The notes: a model not told the origin generated them from the sequence alone. A stretch of DNA of 64,000 nt from Paulownia fortunei (GCA_019321725.1 CM033123.1:14930925-14994924), one strand, 5' to 3'; counted from the first letter of the stretch, positions 48,113 to 59,844 are shown. Translations and numbers: made by a program.

Positions 48113-48212
48113 GTGCGTATACAGTTCTGGCCGGAAACCCATTTTCCGGCGGCCAGAACTATGGCCAGCAAGGTACAAACTGCTAGCAGAGATTTTATTG
48201 TGCTGAAGAAAT
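48113..48212 (-). pseudogene. Class IV chitinase pseudogene, signal-peptide fragment (copy D)
   Basis: Minus strand reads INFFSTIKSLLAVCTLLAIV, then [12 protein letters not shown], nearly the whole signal peptide of the intact chitinase. The initiator ATG is ATT, and homology stops at the first cysteines of the chitin-binding domain, followed by a stop. The proximal promoter is preserved (TATAAATA near 48,290; GTGCACATGAACA context), and the upstream flank to about 48,990 matches the other copies. In promoter detail it is closer to copy A (CAGCTAGTGACATTG) than to the intact gene. Confidence 0.9.
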
Positions 48213-48399
48213 TAATGGTATAAAGGAGTAATTGGAGAAAATGTTGGGTTGGTGTGAAAGGACAAGGCAGAGAGTGATGGGTATTTATAGTGCACATGAA
48301 CAATTTGCAGCAGCTAGTGACATTGAAAAGTTGTTCCAATGGATAATCACTTTTGATTTTGGACAAGGCCAACAAAGAAATTTGAGGTATTTGGGCTGC

Positions 48400-48990
48400 T
48401 TTTTCTTTCCTCCACTACTCTAAAAATAGATGATTATTTATTACATTTCATGTTTGACTTAGTGATAACTGACACATTTAAAATTAAAGAACTTGTGCGT
48501 CAATATATATGTAAGTGTTAAAAGTGTGACATAAGATCAATTGAGATGGATGATTTTGATTGAATAGTTTAACCAAGTTCAGCTAAGACTTGGTTCTGTG
48601 AACTAATTGTTTAGTTTGGAGATGTATTTTTTAATTATTAACTAAATTAAAAGAATAAAATATTTTGGATGGAAAGTGTGGTAAAAGTAAAACGGAAGCC
48701 CTATATATTGTTTGAAATTAAAGTACTCAAAAGCAAAGAATTAATCTAATTTAAGAAGCTAAATTTTAATTCCCCCTAGTCAGAATTTGGCAGTTCACAT
48801 GCATGGACTTGGTCTTGGTCTAACAAGGACTCTTTCCAATCATAATATACCAAGATTTAGGAAGCGCAGTCTCATTGACTGGACAATAAGTCAAGTCTCT
48901 CTTTGTATTCTCAATCTTTATACACCACTGCATTTGTTTTAGATTTATTGTTATTATTTTTTAAAAATATTATAAAATAAATTTTATTAA
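48400..48990. repeat. Duplicated 5' flank of chitinase copy D
   Basis: Aligns with 24,885-25,300, 35,340-35,660 and 37,640-38,100. Shared text includes GGTCTAACAAGGACTCTTTCC, interrupted only by substitutions, and CTCATTGACTGGACAATAAG. It lacks the 1.25-kb insertion seen at 23.6 kb and so preserves the empty site near 48,590. Confidence 0.8.
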
Positions 48991-48999
48991 AATATTTTA

Positions 49000-50280
49000 T
49001 TCTATTATTTTTAAACCTGATGTTTATTTGATCAAAATCTTTAAACGTTGACTCTTCGCGAACAATCAACTTTTAAATAGACTACTGTTTGTAATAAACA
49101 CAAATCGTTATAGCGATACGGTTGTTTCGACGAAAACCACCTCCTTAAATCATAGTCGGATTCAAGAGAAAAGATTGAAAATTGAAAAATAGTAAAATAA
49201 TTGACGTGCTTTTCAATGATGGGTTCCATAGGATTTATAGGTTTTTTTGATAGGAGTTGTCATTGTGTGATAGTGTATGTACCTTCTGTTTACTATGTAT
49301 GATTGGGTTGGATCCACTATTTTATCAAGTTTAGTTACATGTATACTTGGACTGATGAAACCCGATAATATCAAAGAGCCCGGTCCAATTTTGAAAAAAT
49401 CAATAGATTGCAATCCCACCTCACCCTTATAATCCAATAGTCCAATAAGCCCAACAATTTGATTTCAAAAAAAAAAAATTGTCCATTCTATCCTTAGTTT
49501 GCTATATGAAATTTCATAAAATGCCTTTAACTTAGCAAACAGTTCTCTTCCCAAGTAATGCGTGAAATGGAGAGAGGCAGGCTGTTTTTCGAAGAAAATA
49601 AATGGAGATGATTGAGAGTGTTTGATAAGGCAAAAGTAGACCCTTTGTATGTTTGGGTGTTAAATTTCAGCAATGGCGTTTAAGCTCTTTTACTGCAGTG
49701 GTGGGGATGGCGGGGCATTGGTGTGGCAGGATATGCTAATTTGAGGGGATGGCGGTGGCGGAGTTGGTCCGGTGGTCGCACTTAGGGGCTTGGGTGGCAG
49801 TGATGGAGGGGTAATTGGAGTTCATCCTTGGGGTTTGGGTTAGCTTAGCTTGTTGCCATTGAAGTTTGCCATATTGATTTGGTTGGGGTGGGAAAGGGAG
49901 AACAAGAGGAGGAAAAAGAAAGGAATAAAATAAAAATTAAAAAATTTAGCTGGGGTATTTATGCCATAATATCACAATTACATTCATTATCCCACAAAGT
50001 ATACATATGATCAAAATTTGTATTAAAATATCATATTTATAATCAATCCAAGTACACATAATACTTATTAATAAATTAATTTATATCCCATAAATTATCA
50101 TAAAGTTTATCAATCATTTAATATCCCATCAGCATTTTCTAATCCCATAGGCCATGTTGGCCTCTTGGTGGGCTGTGTTGGACTTGACTAGCCTCTATTG
50201 GGCTTTAAAATATACTATGGCCCATCACATAGCCCACATTCTCAGGTTGACTTGTCATAGGGAAGGTGCCTAGGAGTAGT
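49000..50280. other. Gene-free DNA with a G/GGTGG-rich patch
   Basis: The 49,670-49,900 stretch is unusually G-rich on plus (GGTGGGGATGGCGGGGC, GGCGGTGGCGGAG), unlike its AT-rich surroundings, with no clear reading frame. It may be a gene scrap or a degenerate repeat. The rest shows nothing recognisable. Confidence 0.4.
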
Positions 50281-50309
50281 GGGGGGCGGGGGGGGGGGGG
50301 GGGGGGGGG
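50281..50309 (+). repeat. Poly-G tract
   Basis: Six G, one C, then 22 consecutive G. Such a run is rare in plant DNA and can fold into G-quadruplexes. Its exact length is likely to be unreliable in any assembly. Confidence 0.9.
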
Positions 50310-50639
50310 TGTGTTAGGACTCATATGTATCTTTCTTATGCCATAAAGGATAGCCTTACAAAAAATTTGAACTTTGTTGAGAGAAGTGTAGTGGGCATGA
50401 TTTATTTAGCATGTCACCATAAGGTATGCAAGTCTTTTAGATCTTTCTTCTCTTTTTTCTTTTTTTTTTCTGTCTTTTCGTTGTTGAGATATTCTATGGA
50501 TCAAGTGCGGGTCGTGCATTGAGTAGATGTCTACTTCGGAAGTAGATCGAAACATGTCGCTAATGAATTACCATTTTGTTGCACTAGGTCAACTGACGGC
50601 TAAGTTTGGGGGGATGACTGCCCTTCATCAAGTGCAGGT

Positions 50640-51560
50640 CGAGCGCAACACTCGACTTGCAGGGTGAGGGGAGCCTCACAGGGCTCCCCCTCTCTAGATC
50701 AAGACCATGTCTCGACCTGGCGTTCTACCAGGTCGAGATTATGTCTCAACTTGGCACATGGTCTCGAACTGAGGTGGCCTCGCCCATGTGGGGCTTCGCC
50801 TCAACTTTGGCTCCTCTGGACCATGCTGGAGCGGCGATGGTGCCTATTTTGGGTTCCCTCTCAAGCTCCTTGTCATTATGGGATAGGTGAAGGCCCTGTT
50901 TTCTTATAATATTTGAAAGGTTATTCTCCTAACTTGAAAGAGGCTTTCATGGCTTTACCATGACTCCCTTGGCATGGGAGAGCCTAGAGAGTTAACTAGG
51001 GATGATGAGTCTAGTAAGTTAGATTCTAGTAAGTTGGCGGAGTTAAACATTATCTCTTCTCCATCGCTGCACACTGCGAGTGAGTCCTCTGGGGTCTTAA
51101 AGGGCTCTGATTGCGAGCTCATTATATGCTCGTGCAATGGACGTTTCCTCTTACGACACTTGATGACATGAGGGCTTTACATAGGAAGATAAATCTTCCT
51201 TCTTTGCACCAAGTCGTGCTTCCTCGCGCTGGTAAGTGGATCTTGGATACTTCGTCGGGTTATTTTATTGCTTACTTAGTCTACTTTACTAGTGATTTAC
51301 CATTAATCCTTATCCTTTGCTGGTTGAAGTAGTTAGGAGCCATAGCCTTTGCCTTGGGCATTTCACTCCCAGCTCCATCATGCTTTTCGTGGGGTCTAGG
51401 GAAGGCCCGTGACGTTGAAGAGTTTTCATCCTTTGTTCGGAGTGAGGCGAGTGGCGACTGAGTTGTATCACTATTTTTCTCCTCGACCAGGGTATAAGTT
51501 TTTAGCTTGTAGCGCCCCTGATCCCATCACAAAGCAAAGATTCGAATCTTCAGTCATTTT
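50640..51560 (+). pseudogene. Gypsy-type retroelement gag-region remnant
   Basis: Distinctly GC-richer than its surroundings. Plus-strand frames give LPSLHQVVLPRAGKWI, SSGYFIAYLVYFTSDLPL, then in a shifted frame LVEVVRSHSLCLGHFTPSS and YFSPRPGYKFLAC near 51,475-51,515. The order (P...GY...Y...F..GL.LPLHPF...., L.P.S, then Y.F..RPGY) resembles the 'transposase (putative), gypsy type' domain of plant retroelements. Frameshifts and stops disrupt it. The 50,640-50,900 part repeats CTCGACC/GGTCGAGA words and has no family match. Confidence 0.5.
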
Positions 51561-52060
51561 TCGCAAATGGAGGCCTCTTTGATAATTTTATTTTTTTTCA
51601 TAATTAATATTAATTAATACTTCTATATGTTATTACTTATATTCACCCTTTTTACACATTACTGACTATTTAATAAAAAATAATCAGTAATTTAACTAAT
51701 TAATTATTCTAGTAATAATTAGAGTTAATAACTATAGATTTTTTGTAATAATTAATAAAGCAGTTAATTTGTTTTAAATGATTTATTGTTATATAATTAA
51801 TTAATCACCTATATTGTATCTATAAAACTAATATAACTACATATAAAATACTTATTATAATAGAAACATTAATATATTGCTTGAAATAATATTATTAACA
51901 TATTACTATTTTTTATAGTATATTAACAAAATATAAATATTAACTTCTCAATAAAATTATTACATTATAAATAAAAATAATTAATATCATATGCAATAAT
52001 CATTTTAATTAAATAAATAATTGTTAATAAGAATGAGAAATAATGTGTGATTAGATTTAG
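51561..52060. other. Very AT-rich DNA, nothing recognised
   Basis: Dominated by short A/T words with no coding or structural signal. It may be old intergenic or element-derived DNA. Confidence 0.5.
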
Positions 52061-52099
52061 GATATAGAAAAATGTTTAATGAATTATTATTTGCACAAC

Positions 52100-54420
52100 G
52101 AATAAAATAATATGCACGTCAATATACATTGTGAAGTCTATGGTTGGCATTTATGATAATCAAGATGACAATTTCATGTGCAACATTCCGTGTTGCAATT
52201 TTAGAAAGTACTAGACTTGCTATATTGCAACACTCAGAAAGGTGACATTTTTAATTGACTTTTTATTTAATATCTTCATTTAATTTTGTGATGATAATCA
52301 AGAATATTATTAGATTTTGGATAGAAATATTCGAAGATAATTTACAAGATTATGTTTAGAATAATGAAGATAAAAAGATATCTTGTTGATAAGGCAAAAT
52401 TTTTGAAAATCTTAAAAAATATATTCAACATGTCTACAAGATTCGAAGACTGTTTAAGGGTTTTAAATATGCCGCATAAAAGAGACCCAAGATAGAAATA
52501 ATTTATATAACTTAGTTTGAAGAACTCACGGTATTCTTGGCTTTGAGTAAGTGCATAAAAACACACTATGGCACTTTTTTAGCGCAATTTTTTGAGAGAA
52601 GTATTTAAAATTTTTCAGGAGAATATCAATCTACCATTTGAGATGCTTTAGAGTTGATAGAAGTTCAAAAGTGCAAATTCAAAAATGAGGAGATCTAAAG
52701 AGGGAGTCTTTTATTGAACAAGTCCTGATACCGTATTTATAATCTAAATTACTGAACTATTCATTTACAGGATGTGGTTTTGTGCATATAGGATATTCGA
52801 AATACGTAAAAATCCTTGTGTCGATTTTTACATTCTATACTATGTTACAACTTAATTAGCATATGTTACAATTTGATAGCTTGACTAATAAGCTAAAGTT
52901 GGTAAGAATATTAAAACAAATTTTTCAATTAGTATCTAGAGCAGGTCACCAAACATATGTAGTGAGATTTTAGAATTGATCTGTTGTACATAAAGAAGGT
53001 TCAATTTCATACCCTCCACTATTGAAATCAGGTACAAACTCTAATCCTTTGAAAATAAAAAATGCTACTAATGTTTCTGATTTCAAGAAGAACACAAGAA
53101 TACAATGTCGAGAATATAAAAATTGAATATATGCAATCTGAATTCACCAATACACTTAAAGAATGGGGCACTCACTCAATATTATATGGAGTGATGAAAA
53201 ATCTAAGGAAAATCAGAAAGGTGACGAGGAACATATCAATAATCATGTGACTTTTTGCTTAATAACTAAATGTGTGAGGTTTGTTCATATTAGTCAGTTT
53301 TGTGATTTGCATGGCACATTCGACCTAAATGCTTTAAGTACAAAAAAGCTTTGAAAAATGGTATGCAATTTAACTCACCATCTTCCACAATGTTTGAACA
53401 TTCACCTAAGATCAAAATTGATTTAAAGAATGATTTTAAGCGAAGAATCTAGATAAGAAATTCAAATATTAGTTGATTTGTTGCATACACATCTTTAAAA
53501 GCTAATACTACTGAGTCATAGTATTGTGACAACGGGTGACAAAGAAAAATTGAAGGTTTATCAAAATATAACTGAAGGTCATATCACTTTTGAAGATGGA
53601 GTAAAAGGACTAAGTCTTTAGAAGATGAGCACTCAATGTAGAAGGTCTTCATAGGTTGACTTCATGTGGAAGGTTAAAGGCAAATCTGATCAACATTAGC
53701 CACCTATGTGTGGTCATAATCTTTTTGTCATGTTTACCAAACACAAATATCAAGAATTTGATAGAGCTAAAAGGTATTGCAACAATCCCAAACCTATCAC
53801 AACAAATGTTAGATAAAACTGATATGTGGCACTAGAGATTAGGACATTTGAATTTCAAAAATTTAATTAAAATTGTGAATATAGGAGGTATCCTTGGTGT
53901 ATTGAAGCTCAACAAAAGGAGTCTTGGAGTTTGTGCACCGTGCCAACTTGAGAACACACAAGATGTTGCAAAATAACACAAAATTTTGAACTCCTACACA
54001 AACTTTATGGAGTCAATGTAAGTTGAAGGCATAGGAGCCAAGAGATATGTGTTTGTGTATGTTGATGATTTTGCTAGGATAACTTGAGTCGATTTTATGA
54101 GAGAAAAATCAGACACACTCCTTGTGTTGAAAAATTCTTGTACTAACTTAAACAAAAATTAAAATATTAGAAAAATAGTTAGTATTAGGTGTGACAATGG
54201 TATAAAATTTAAAAATACTATTTTTGCTAATTATTATGATAATCTTGATATATCACGTGAGTTATCAACCCAAAGAACGCACTTCATTTTGGTTGAATAA
54301 ACAAATGTAATTATTGATTATGTTACAACTAGAAAATAGCTTGTAGATATCTTTACTAGAGCACTCGATGAACAATGATTTAATTCGTTAAGAAAGTTTT
54401 AGGGAGTCTGTTTGATATAA
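52100..54420 (+). mobile_element. Internally deleted Ty1/copia retrotransposon
   Basis: A 5' LTR (start uncertain) includes AATACGTAAAAATCCTTGTG (52,801-52,820), a sequence common in the R/U5 of copia LTRs. It is followed by a degenerate initiator-tRNA-Met primer site TTAGTATCTAGAGCAGG (52,929-52,945). Downstream lie gag remnants (53,040-53,450). The protease/GAG-pre-integrase region follows, with MWH.RLGHLNFKNLIKI at about 53,820. Integrase is marked by KRYVFVYVDDFARIT (about 54,040) and RCDNGIKFKN (about 54,190). The sequence then jumps to the RNase H end, LVDIFTRALDEQ (about 54,340). Reverse transcriptase is missing. Confidence 0.75.
53500..54400 (+). pseudogene. Copia integrase remnant fused to an RNase H tail
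   Basis: The integrase part runs to THFILVE (about 54,290), where the family has PQQNGVVER. Within about 45 bases the frame reads YVTTRK.LVDIFTRALDEQ, the last motif of RNase H (QLADIFTKPLDE). The whole reverse transcriptase, roughly 2 kb in intact elements, is therefore deleted. Multiple stops are present. Confidence 0.75.
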
Positions 54421-54429
54421 TTGCATGTG

Positions 54430-56090
54430 TTCATCATAATTGCAACATTAAAAACAACACATGTATTTATCTTGTTTGTTGCAACAACAAATATTCATCT
54501 TATAATATAGTTCTTCATCTAGTATTAAGATTTCAGCATTTGCATTATGAGTTGCATATAGCATATTGCATTTGATTGATACATTTTCAGTTAGTGGAAA
54601 ATCTTCAACTTTTTAAATCATGATGTTTGAACATAAAAAAAGGCCATTGACGAAGTTGTCTTTGTAGCATGGAAAATCATTTGTTTCTCAGTGCTAATGA
54701 ATAAAAAATTGAAGGCCTTTGATGGGAAGAACTATATGCTCTAAAGTGTGGAGCGATCAACGAGTTATTTGGTCCTATATATCCATAAATATATAGATGA
54801 TGATTTATCATGCGAAAAGAGTTATTCTAGGGATAGAGTAAAAACTATCGAAATCTATTTTTCAAAGTGTTTGAAAAAAAAAAATCTAGAAAAAAAAATC
54901 TAAAAATATTCACTTGATATTTTTGGGAGAAATTACTTGCAAAATATATTTCTCAAATACAATTGTAATAACTAGGATCTTGGGATGAACATTTGAAATT
55001 TAAGATGTTGAAGTTATCTCTGTATTGAACACATTTTAAATTCTTGCACTGTAATGCATTTAGATAGGAATTTTTGTGTTCATGCCCACTTTCTTATTAT
55101 CAGGAAGAATCATAGGTATTTTCTTTCAAAAAAATTAGGGTGCATCGTGTATGAAAAGACAAGTATGGAAACATTGTCGGATTATCGTGTTGCAACAAGA
55201 GCTTTGATCATATATTTTTCACACTTAAGTTTTAAATAAAGGTGGATTTGAATATCACGGTAGCAGGTATTAACATGCAGGATTGTGTTTTGGAAAGAAA
55301 ATGGCCGTCAATTTTTAAATTGTTTAGGGTTTACATTAAATGAATATACTTTTCTTTTTTGTATAACAACATAGTTGTTCTTAAACCCTAATCCCCATTT
55401 GTCTAATTCAATAAATTTGTCTGGGGAAAGTGTTTGTGGTACAAGGGATAGGAATACAGGTGAAATTTTGTCTAAAACTTGACATCTCTAATATCTATAC
55501 ATGTAAATGTTCATATGCTATTTGCAATTAAAGAAGAAAAAGCGTATTTCCTTAAACATAATTTTTTTCAAAATGAAATGTACAATAGTAGCATAAAGTG
55601 ACCTCAACTTAGGGGTCGTTTGAAGCATTTTAACCCAGATTAATATACTTCAATGTGTGTAACCTAAACCGTGCCATTTCCGTCTAAAGCTCCCACATTC
55701 TAAGCTGAAAAATGAATCAAAGTGTATATTAATTAAAAACTTGAATTATAAACTCTGAAGATTTGATAGATTTTTGCTATAAAGGCCAAACCCATTTATA
55801 GTTTCAAACACTTTTTTTTTTTTTTAAGGAAGATATTGGATGATTCTGCAACTCCTAAAGTGACTCAAACTCATAATCAATTAAATTCCTAACTTTTCAT
55901 GTGACTTGAATTCTTGATCAATTAAGTCGTAAGTGTAACCCGCATATCAACAGGCAATAATCTACATTGTCTCGTTGAGTTTGTTTCAAGCACATGCTTA
56001 TAAGAAATAACCAATAATATGATAAAATTTAATAAAATTCAAATAAAAAAAAGGGGTATGGAACTACATATTTCTTGAAGTTGAGACTTC
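54430..56090. other. Intergenic DNA, nothing firmly recognised
   Basis: The first 250 bases may be the tail of the copia element. A short frame near 54,700 reads KLKAFDGKNYML, faintly like a retroelement gag start, but cannot be extended. The rest is AT-rich without features. Confidence 0.45.
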
Positions 56091-56096
56091 ACTACT

Positions 56097-57311
56097 TCAC
56101 ATACTTAGTGAAATTAGGCTTCCCTTGTACTCAACAACCTTGAGCCAATATTCGTTATCATGGCTCTCAAAATCTCTTACTTCTTGAGTACAACAATCGT
56201 AGAAAACTAGCTTATTTTGCACACAAGAATACTTCAAAACTACCCCATAGCTCCTCCACAAAGCCACGGGCTTTGGAATTTCTGGAAACGGTCCAATACT
56301 CGACAATCGAGTCCAACGCCCCTTGTTCCCTAGACCATGCAACACCCATCTGTCCACCCACCTACGTCCTCCCCCAAACTCTCCAAGCAAAGGGTAAACA
56401 AAGAGGACAAGGGAGTCAACCTTTGCAAAAATCTTGATTTTCACTAGTTTTCTCTTGTATTCAACATCATATGTAAGTCTCGGAAGTAGGGTAGTATGAA
56501 ACACCTCATCGTGCATGTCGAATGACAGCACGACCTTACCCTGATAATCTCGCATATATTTTCGTGCCAGCCAGTGAACAAAAGATCCATTCTTGTACGA
56601 CGATGTAATTGGCTTCTTGATTACGTACATATTTTTATTAAACGGCTCACCACCCCACTTCCGCCAAGTATTTGTAATTCGCGAATATACTTGAACATGG
56701 ATATGATGATCGTTTTCAGATCCCTCCACACAGTAACAAGACAACAGTTGCACTATTTTGTAATCATTGGTAACATAGTCGAAACCGAATCCAATGTCGC
56801 AAGAGAATGCTGAACAAAAGTCTCGAAAAGAGCAGGAAATCGGAGAAATTGGGAGAATCTCAATTTTCCCAAGAGAAGGGTTGCATAGGGCAATCGGTTC
56901 CCTCCAAGAAGAAGGTCCATACTGAGCTCCAAAATTACTAAATCTAGGCTTATCATGGATACAGATCAAACCATTAACTGGTCCAAAAACTCTTGGGGAA
57001 CCAATCTTGATATTGTTCTTCAAGAACTCCTGAATATCTGGGAATTCACCATATAATTTGCCGCAATCTGGGAACATTATTGATAGTTCCCAATTTTCTG
57101 TTTTACCATAAAAAAATCGTAGAAATACACTATCGTTGTTGTCGTTGTTGTTGCAGTAATTCCTAACGTGCAATTTTGCGAAACTCGATGAGTCGATGAT
57201 GTTGTGCCATGATTTGCTGACAGTCTTGAATCTCAACAGGGACTGCACTGGTAGATGTGATAGTATTTCTGTGACAACATCGTCATTCGGCAGCCGATGA
57301 TCCATTGCCAT
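56097..57311 (-). CDS. F-box protein with F-box-associated (FBA) region
   Basis: Expected substrate-recognition subunit of an SCF (SKP1-CUL1-F-box) ubiquitin ligase. The single exon encodes 404 residues. The N-terminal F-box is at about 4-48 (LPNDDVVTEILSHLPVQSLL, then RFKTVSKSWHNII, FAKLH), with the usual LP..L, LP..SLLRFK and W motifs. It is followed by an FBA-type region: GPVNGLICIHD, IALCNPSLGKIEILP, GFGFDYVTNDYKIVQ, VYSRITNTWR, FVHWLAR, VVLSFDMHDEVF, and late YGVVLKYSCVQNKLVFYD. This layout is typical of the large, fast-evolving plant F-box/FBA family, so the target cannot be predicted. A TATA-like CTATATATC lies at 57,405-57,413, about 95 bases upstream. A truncated relative lies at 59,490-59,844. 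Confidence 0.93.
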   Translation of the reverse strand: MAMDHRLPNDDVVTEILSHLPVQSLLRFKTVSKSWHNIIDSSSFAKLHVRNYCNNNDNNDSVFLRFFYGKTENWELSIMFPDCGKLYGEFPDIQEFLKNNIKIGSPRVFGPVNGLICIHDKPRFSNFGAQYGPSSWREPIALCNPSLGKIEILPISPISCSFRDFCSAFSCDIGFGFDYVTNDYKIVQLLSCYCVEGSENDHHIHVQVYSRITNTWRKWGGEPFNKNMYVIKKPITSSYKNGSFVHWLARKYMRDYQGKVVLSFDMHDEVFHTTLLPRLTYDVEYKRKLVKIKIFAKVDSLVLFVYPLLGEFGGGRRWVDRWVLHGLGNKGRWTRLSSIGPFPEIPKPVALWRSYGVVLKYSCVQNKLVFYDCCTQEVRDFESHDNEYWLKVVEYKGSLISLSM

Positions 57312-57419
57312 GAATTTTCAACGTTGTTGAAGAATTTATCCAGGAAAGAGATACAGAAAAATAAAAAGAGGAAAGGATTTGGGCTATTCTTTGATATAAT
57401 GGGGTGATATATAGTAATT

Positions 57420-59485
57420 GTGGATTTAAATGGTGCACCTTTTAATTACGAGTATTAAAAGTTTGTGAGCCATTAGGACTTTGATAATTAATCTAGTAAA
57501 TTGGATAGGAAATAAATGTATACTTATATTTTTTATAGAGTTTAATTTGTATTGTGAGTTTAATATAACTAGAAAATCCCAAGAATCTCGTATTTTATTT
57601 TCATTCGGAGTCTAGCCGATCTGATCACTCAAGGCATCACGGTTATTTTTCTGTATAATCTTTTAAGAGCTTTTTTTTTTTTTCTTAAGTTCTATCAATT
57701 AATTGAACTAATTTTGGGTTACGGGACATAAGAATTTTTGGCAGAAAGCCATAGTATGAAGGAAAGAATTAAAGCTGGCGGCTTTTTCTTTTTGTGCTTG
57801 AAAACCTAGAATATCAGATTTAGTCACTTACATAATCTACATTTACATATATTAAAAAAAGTATATATATTATATATAGGCTCAGCAAAACTTATTACTT
57901 ATCCACAACCTGTTTAATCAATTTGGACCCGGGGCTGATGACATTTTATTTGAGGTGCCAAATTAAGGAAAATTAGAATATAAAAAAAAACGGCTAACCA
58001 AAGTATGAACATTTTGATTAACACAGGCACACAAATATATGTATTTGGTCCCCCTCAACTATATGTATGTTATACTTTGGGCCTTCAAACTATGAAAATA
58101 TATAGTGTTTCTTCTTCAACTAAAAAATATAATATGCTTTTTAAAATAAAAATACTGGAGTATTTAAACTAAATAATGTAAATTAATTAATGTAGACTAG
58201 GCAAAAAAAATTATATAACTGAATATTATATCAAATATAGTATACTAATTCATCCCATCACAATTGACTTTTAGATGAAAAATAGTTGGTGCCGTTAGGT
58301 TGGGGTTTAAAGGGCAAAAAAAACTAATTTCGAGTGCAATAAATAATTACAAAACTATCACTAAATTTTGATTAACCATTTTTTTAGAGATGCTTTGACT
58401 TGCTAAAAATTCCGGCTATTTTTCATTTTTCTCCATTTCACTCCATTACTCCTTTATCTCTCCTTTTCCTATTTTACATTTTTCTTCTTCAATTCCGTTT
58501 TATATCTCTCTCTCTTTTTTTTTTTCATTTTTTTTCAGTTTTCTTCTTTTCTTTCCTTTATTATTTTTTTAATTCCATTTTTTCCTATTTTTCTCTTTTC
58601 TTCTTCCATTTCTTCCTCCATTTTTTGTTGTTCTCTTTGGCTAGCATGGCAACAAATTGAATAATGCGTCAATCTTTTTTAATTTTAGATATATTAATTT
58701 AAATATGTTCAACAAAATGGTTTATTTAAACTTATGTAAAGAAAATTGACCCCTTATTCAATTAATTTCATGTTTAATAAAATTTAGGGTCAAATTACTT
58801 AATATATTTAACTATTATGATGTCTTTTTTTTAATAATTAATTTATTTCTTCTTTATGAGTTCATCATTTACAGTAAGTTTTGGTTTATGTTTATTTATT
58901 ATAAATAATATATTTATATGCTATTTTACTAATATTTTTGTGTTTGTGTAAATGTAAATAAAGCAAAAGATGCATTATTCAATTAGTTTTTCTTGTTGAA
59001 AAAAGTTTGAAGTTAAATTTATTGACATAATTGATTGTAGAGGGTATTTTTTTCCCTTAAGAGTTCATTTTTATGCTTTTCTTTATTAAGACTTTTGCAT
59101 TTTGAAATATTTTTTCATGTTTATATTTAAAATGAAAATTATGTTTATTTTATTTTTCAGTATGGTATCTTACTAATATTTAAAATATTTTATTTAAACT
59201 AATGTAAAACAAAAAAATATTATTTAATTAATTTTTTATGTTGAATAAAGTTTATGATCAAATTGATTGATATTTTGATTGAAAGGAGACAAAATGCTAT
59301 ATAAAATAAAATAGGGGTAAAGTGAATTTGTTCTTTTATAAAGTTATAAGGGTATTTTTGTTCATTCAATTAATTTTTTAAGGCAAGAGATAATTGAAGA
59401 TTTAATTTGAACAATAAGAATTTGATACCAAACCAATTACTATCGAGATAACTTGTGAAAAATTCACATGAAAAAACAAAGTAGG
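57420..59485. other. Gene-free DNA with a long pyrimidine tract
   Basis: AT-rich throughout. The stretch 58,424-58,650 is almost pure C/T on the plus strand (TTTTTC, CTTCTTTTC units) and creates an artificial 86-codon Phe/Leu-rich frame. No other signal. Confidence 0.6.
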
Positions 59486-59489
59486 GAAC

Positions 59490-59844
59490 TACATATTTCT
59501 TGGAGTTGAGCCTTCATTGCTTCACATACCTACTAAAATTAAGCTTCCCGTTTACTCAACACCCTTGAGCCAATGTTTATTCTCAGATATCTGAAAACTC
59601 CTTATTTCTCGAGTACAATAATATTAGAAAACTAGTTTCTTTTTTATATAAAGATACTTCAATACGTCTTAGAAGTAGGAACACCTCATTGTGCATGTCG
59701 AATGACAGAATGATAATATGACATAACTATGATAACTTCACAAATATCCATGTTAGTCAATGAACAAAGGATCCATTCTTATACGACGACATAATTGGTT
59801 TCTTGATGGCGAACACGCTTTTATCCAATGGATCACAGTCCAAC
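59490..59844 (-). pseudogene. F-box gene pseudogene (3' part), internally deleted and interrupted by copia
   Basis: Collinear with the 3' part of the intact F-box gene (56,060-56,660): the 3' flank ACTACATATTTCTTG, codons around the stop, CACCTCATTGTGCATGTCGA, and ATCCATTCTTATACGACGA. About 230 bases (equivalent to roughly 56,243-56,473) are missing, and further small changes break the frame. The remaining 5' part of the gene is absent: homology stops at 59,844, where a copia LTR begins. Both genes have the same orientation, indicating a local duplication. Confidence 0.85.

Noticed and set aside
54700..54800. Possible retroelement gag start
   Set aside because: A single short KLKAFDGKNYML match that cannot be extended in any frame.
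58400..58660. Phe/Leu-rich membrane-like frame
   Set aside because: It is produced by a pure pyrimidine tract.
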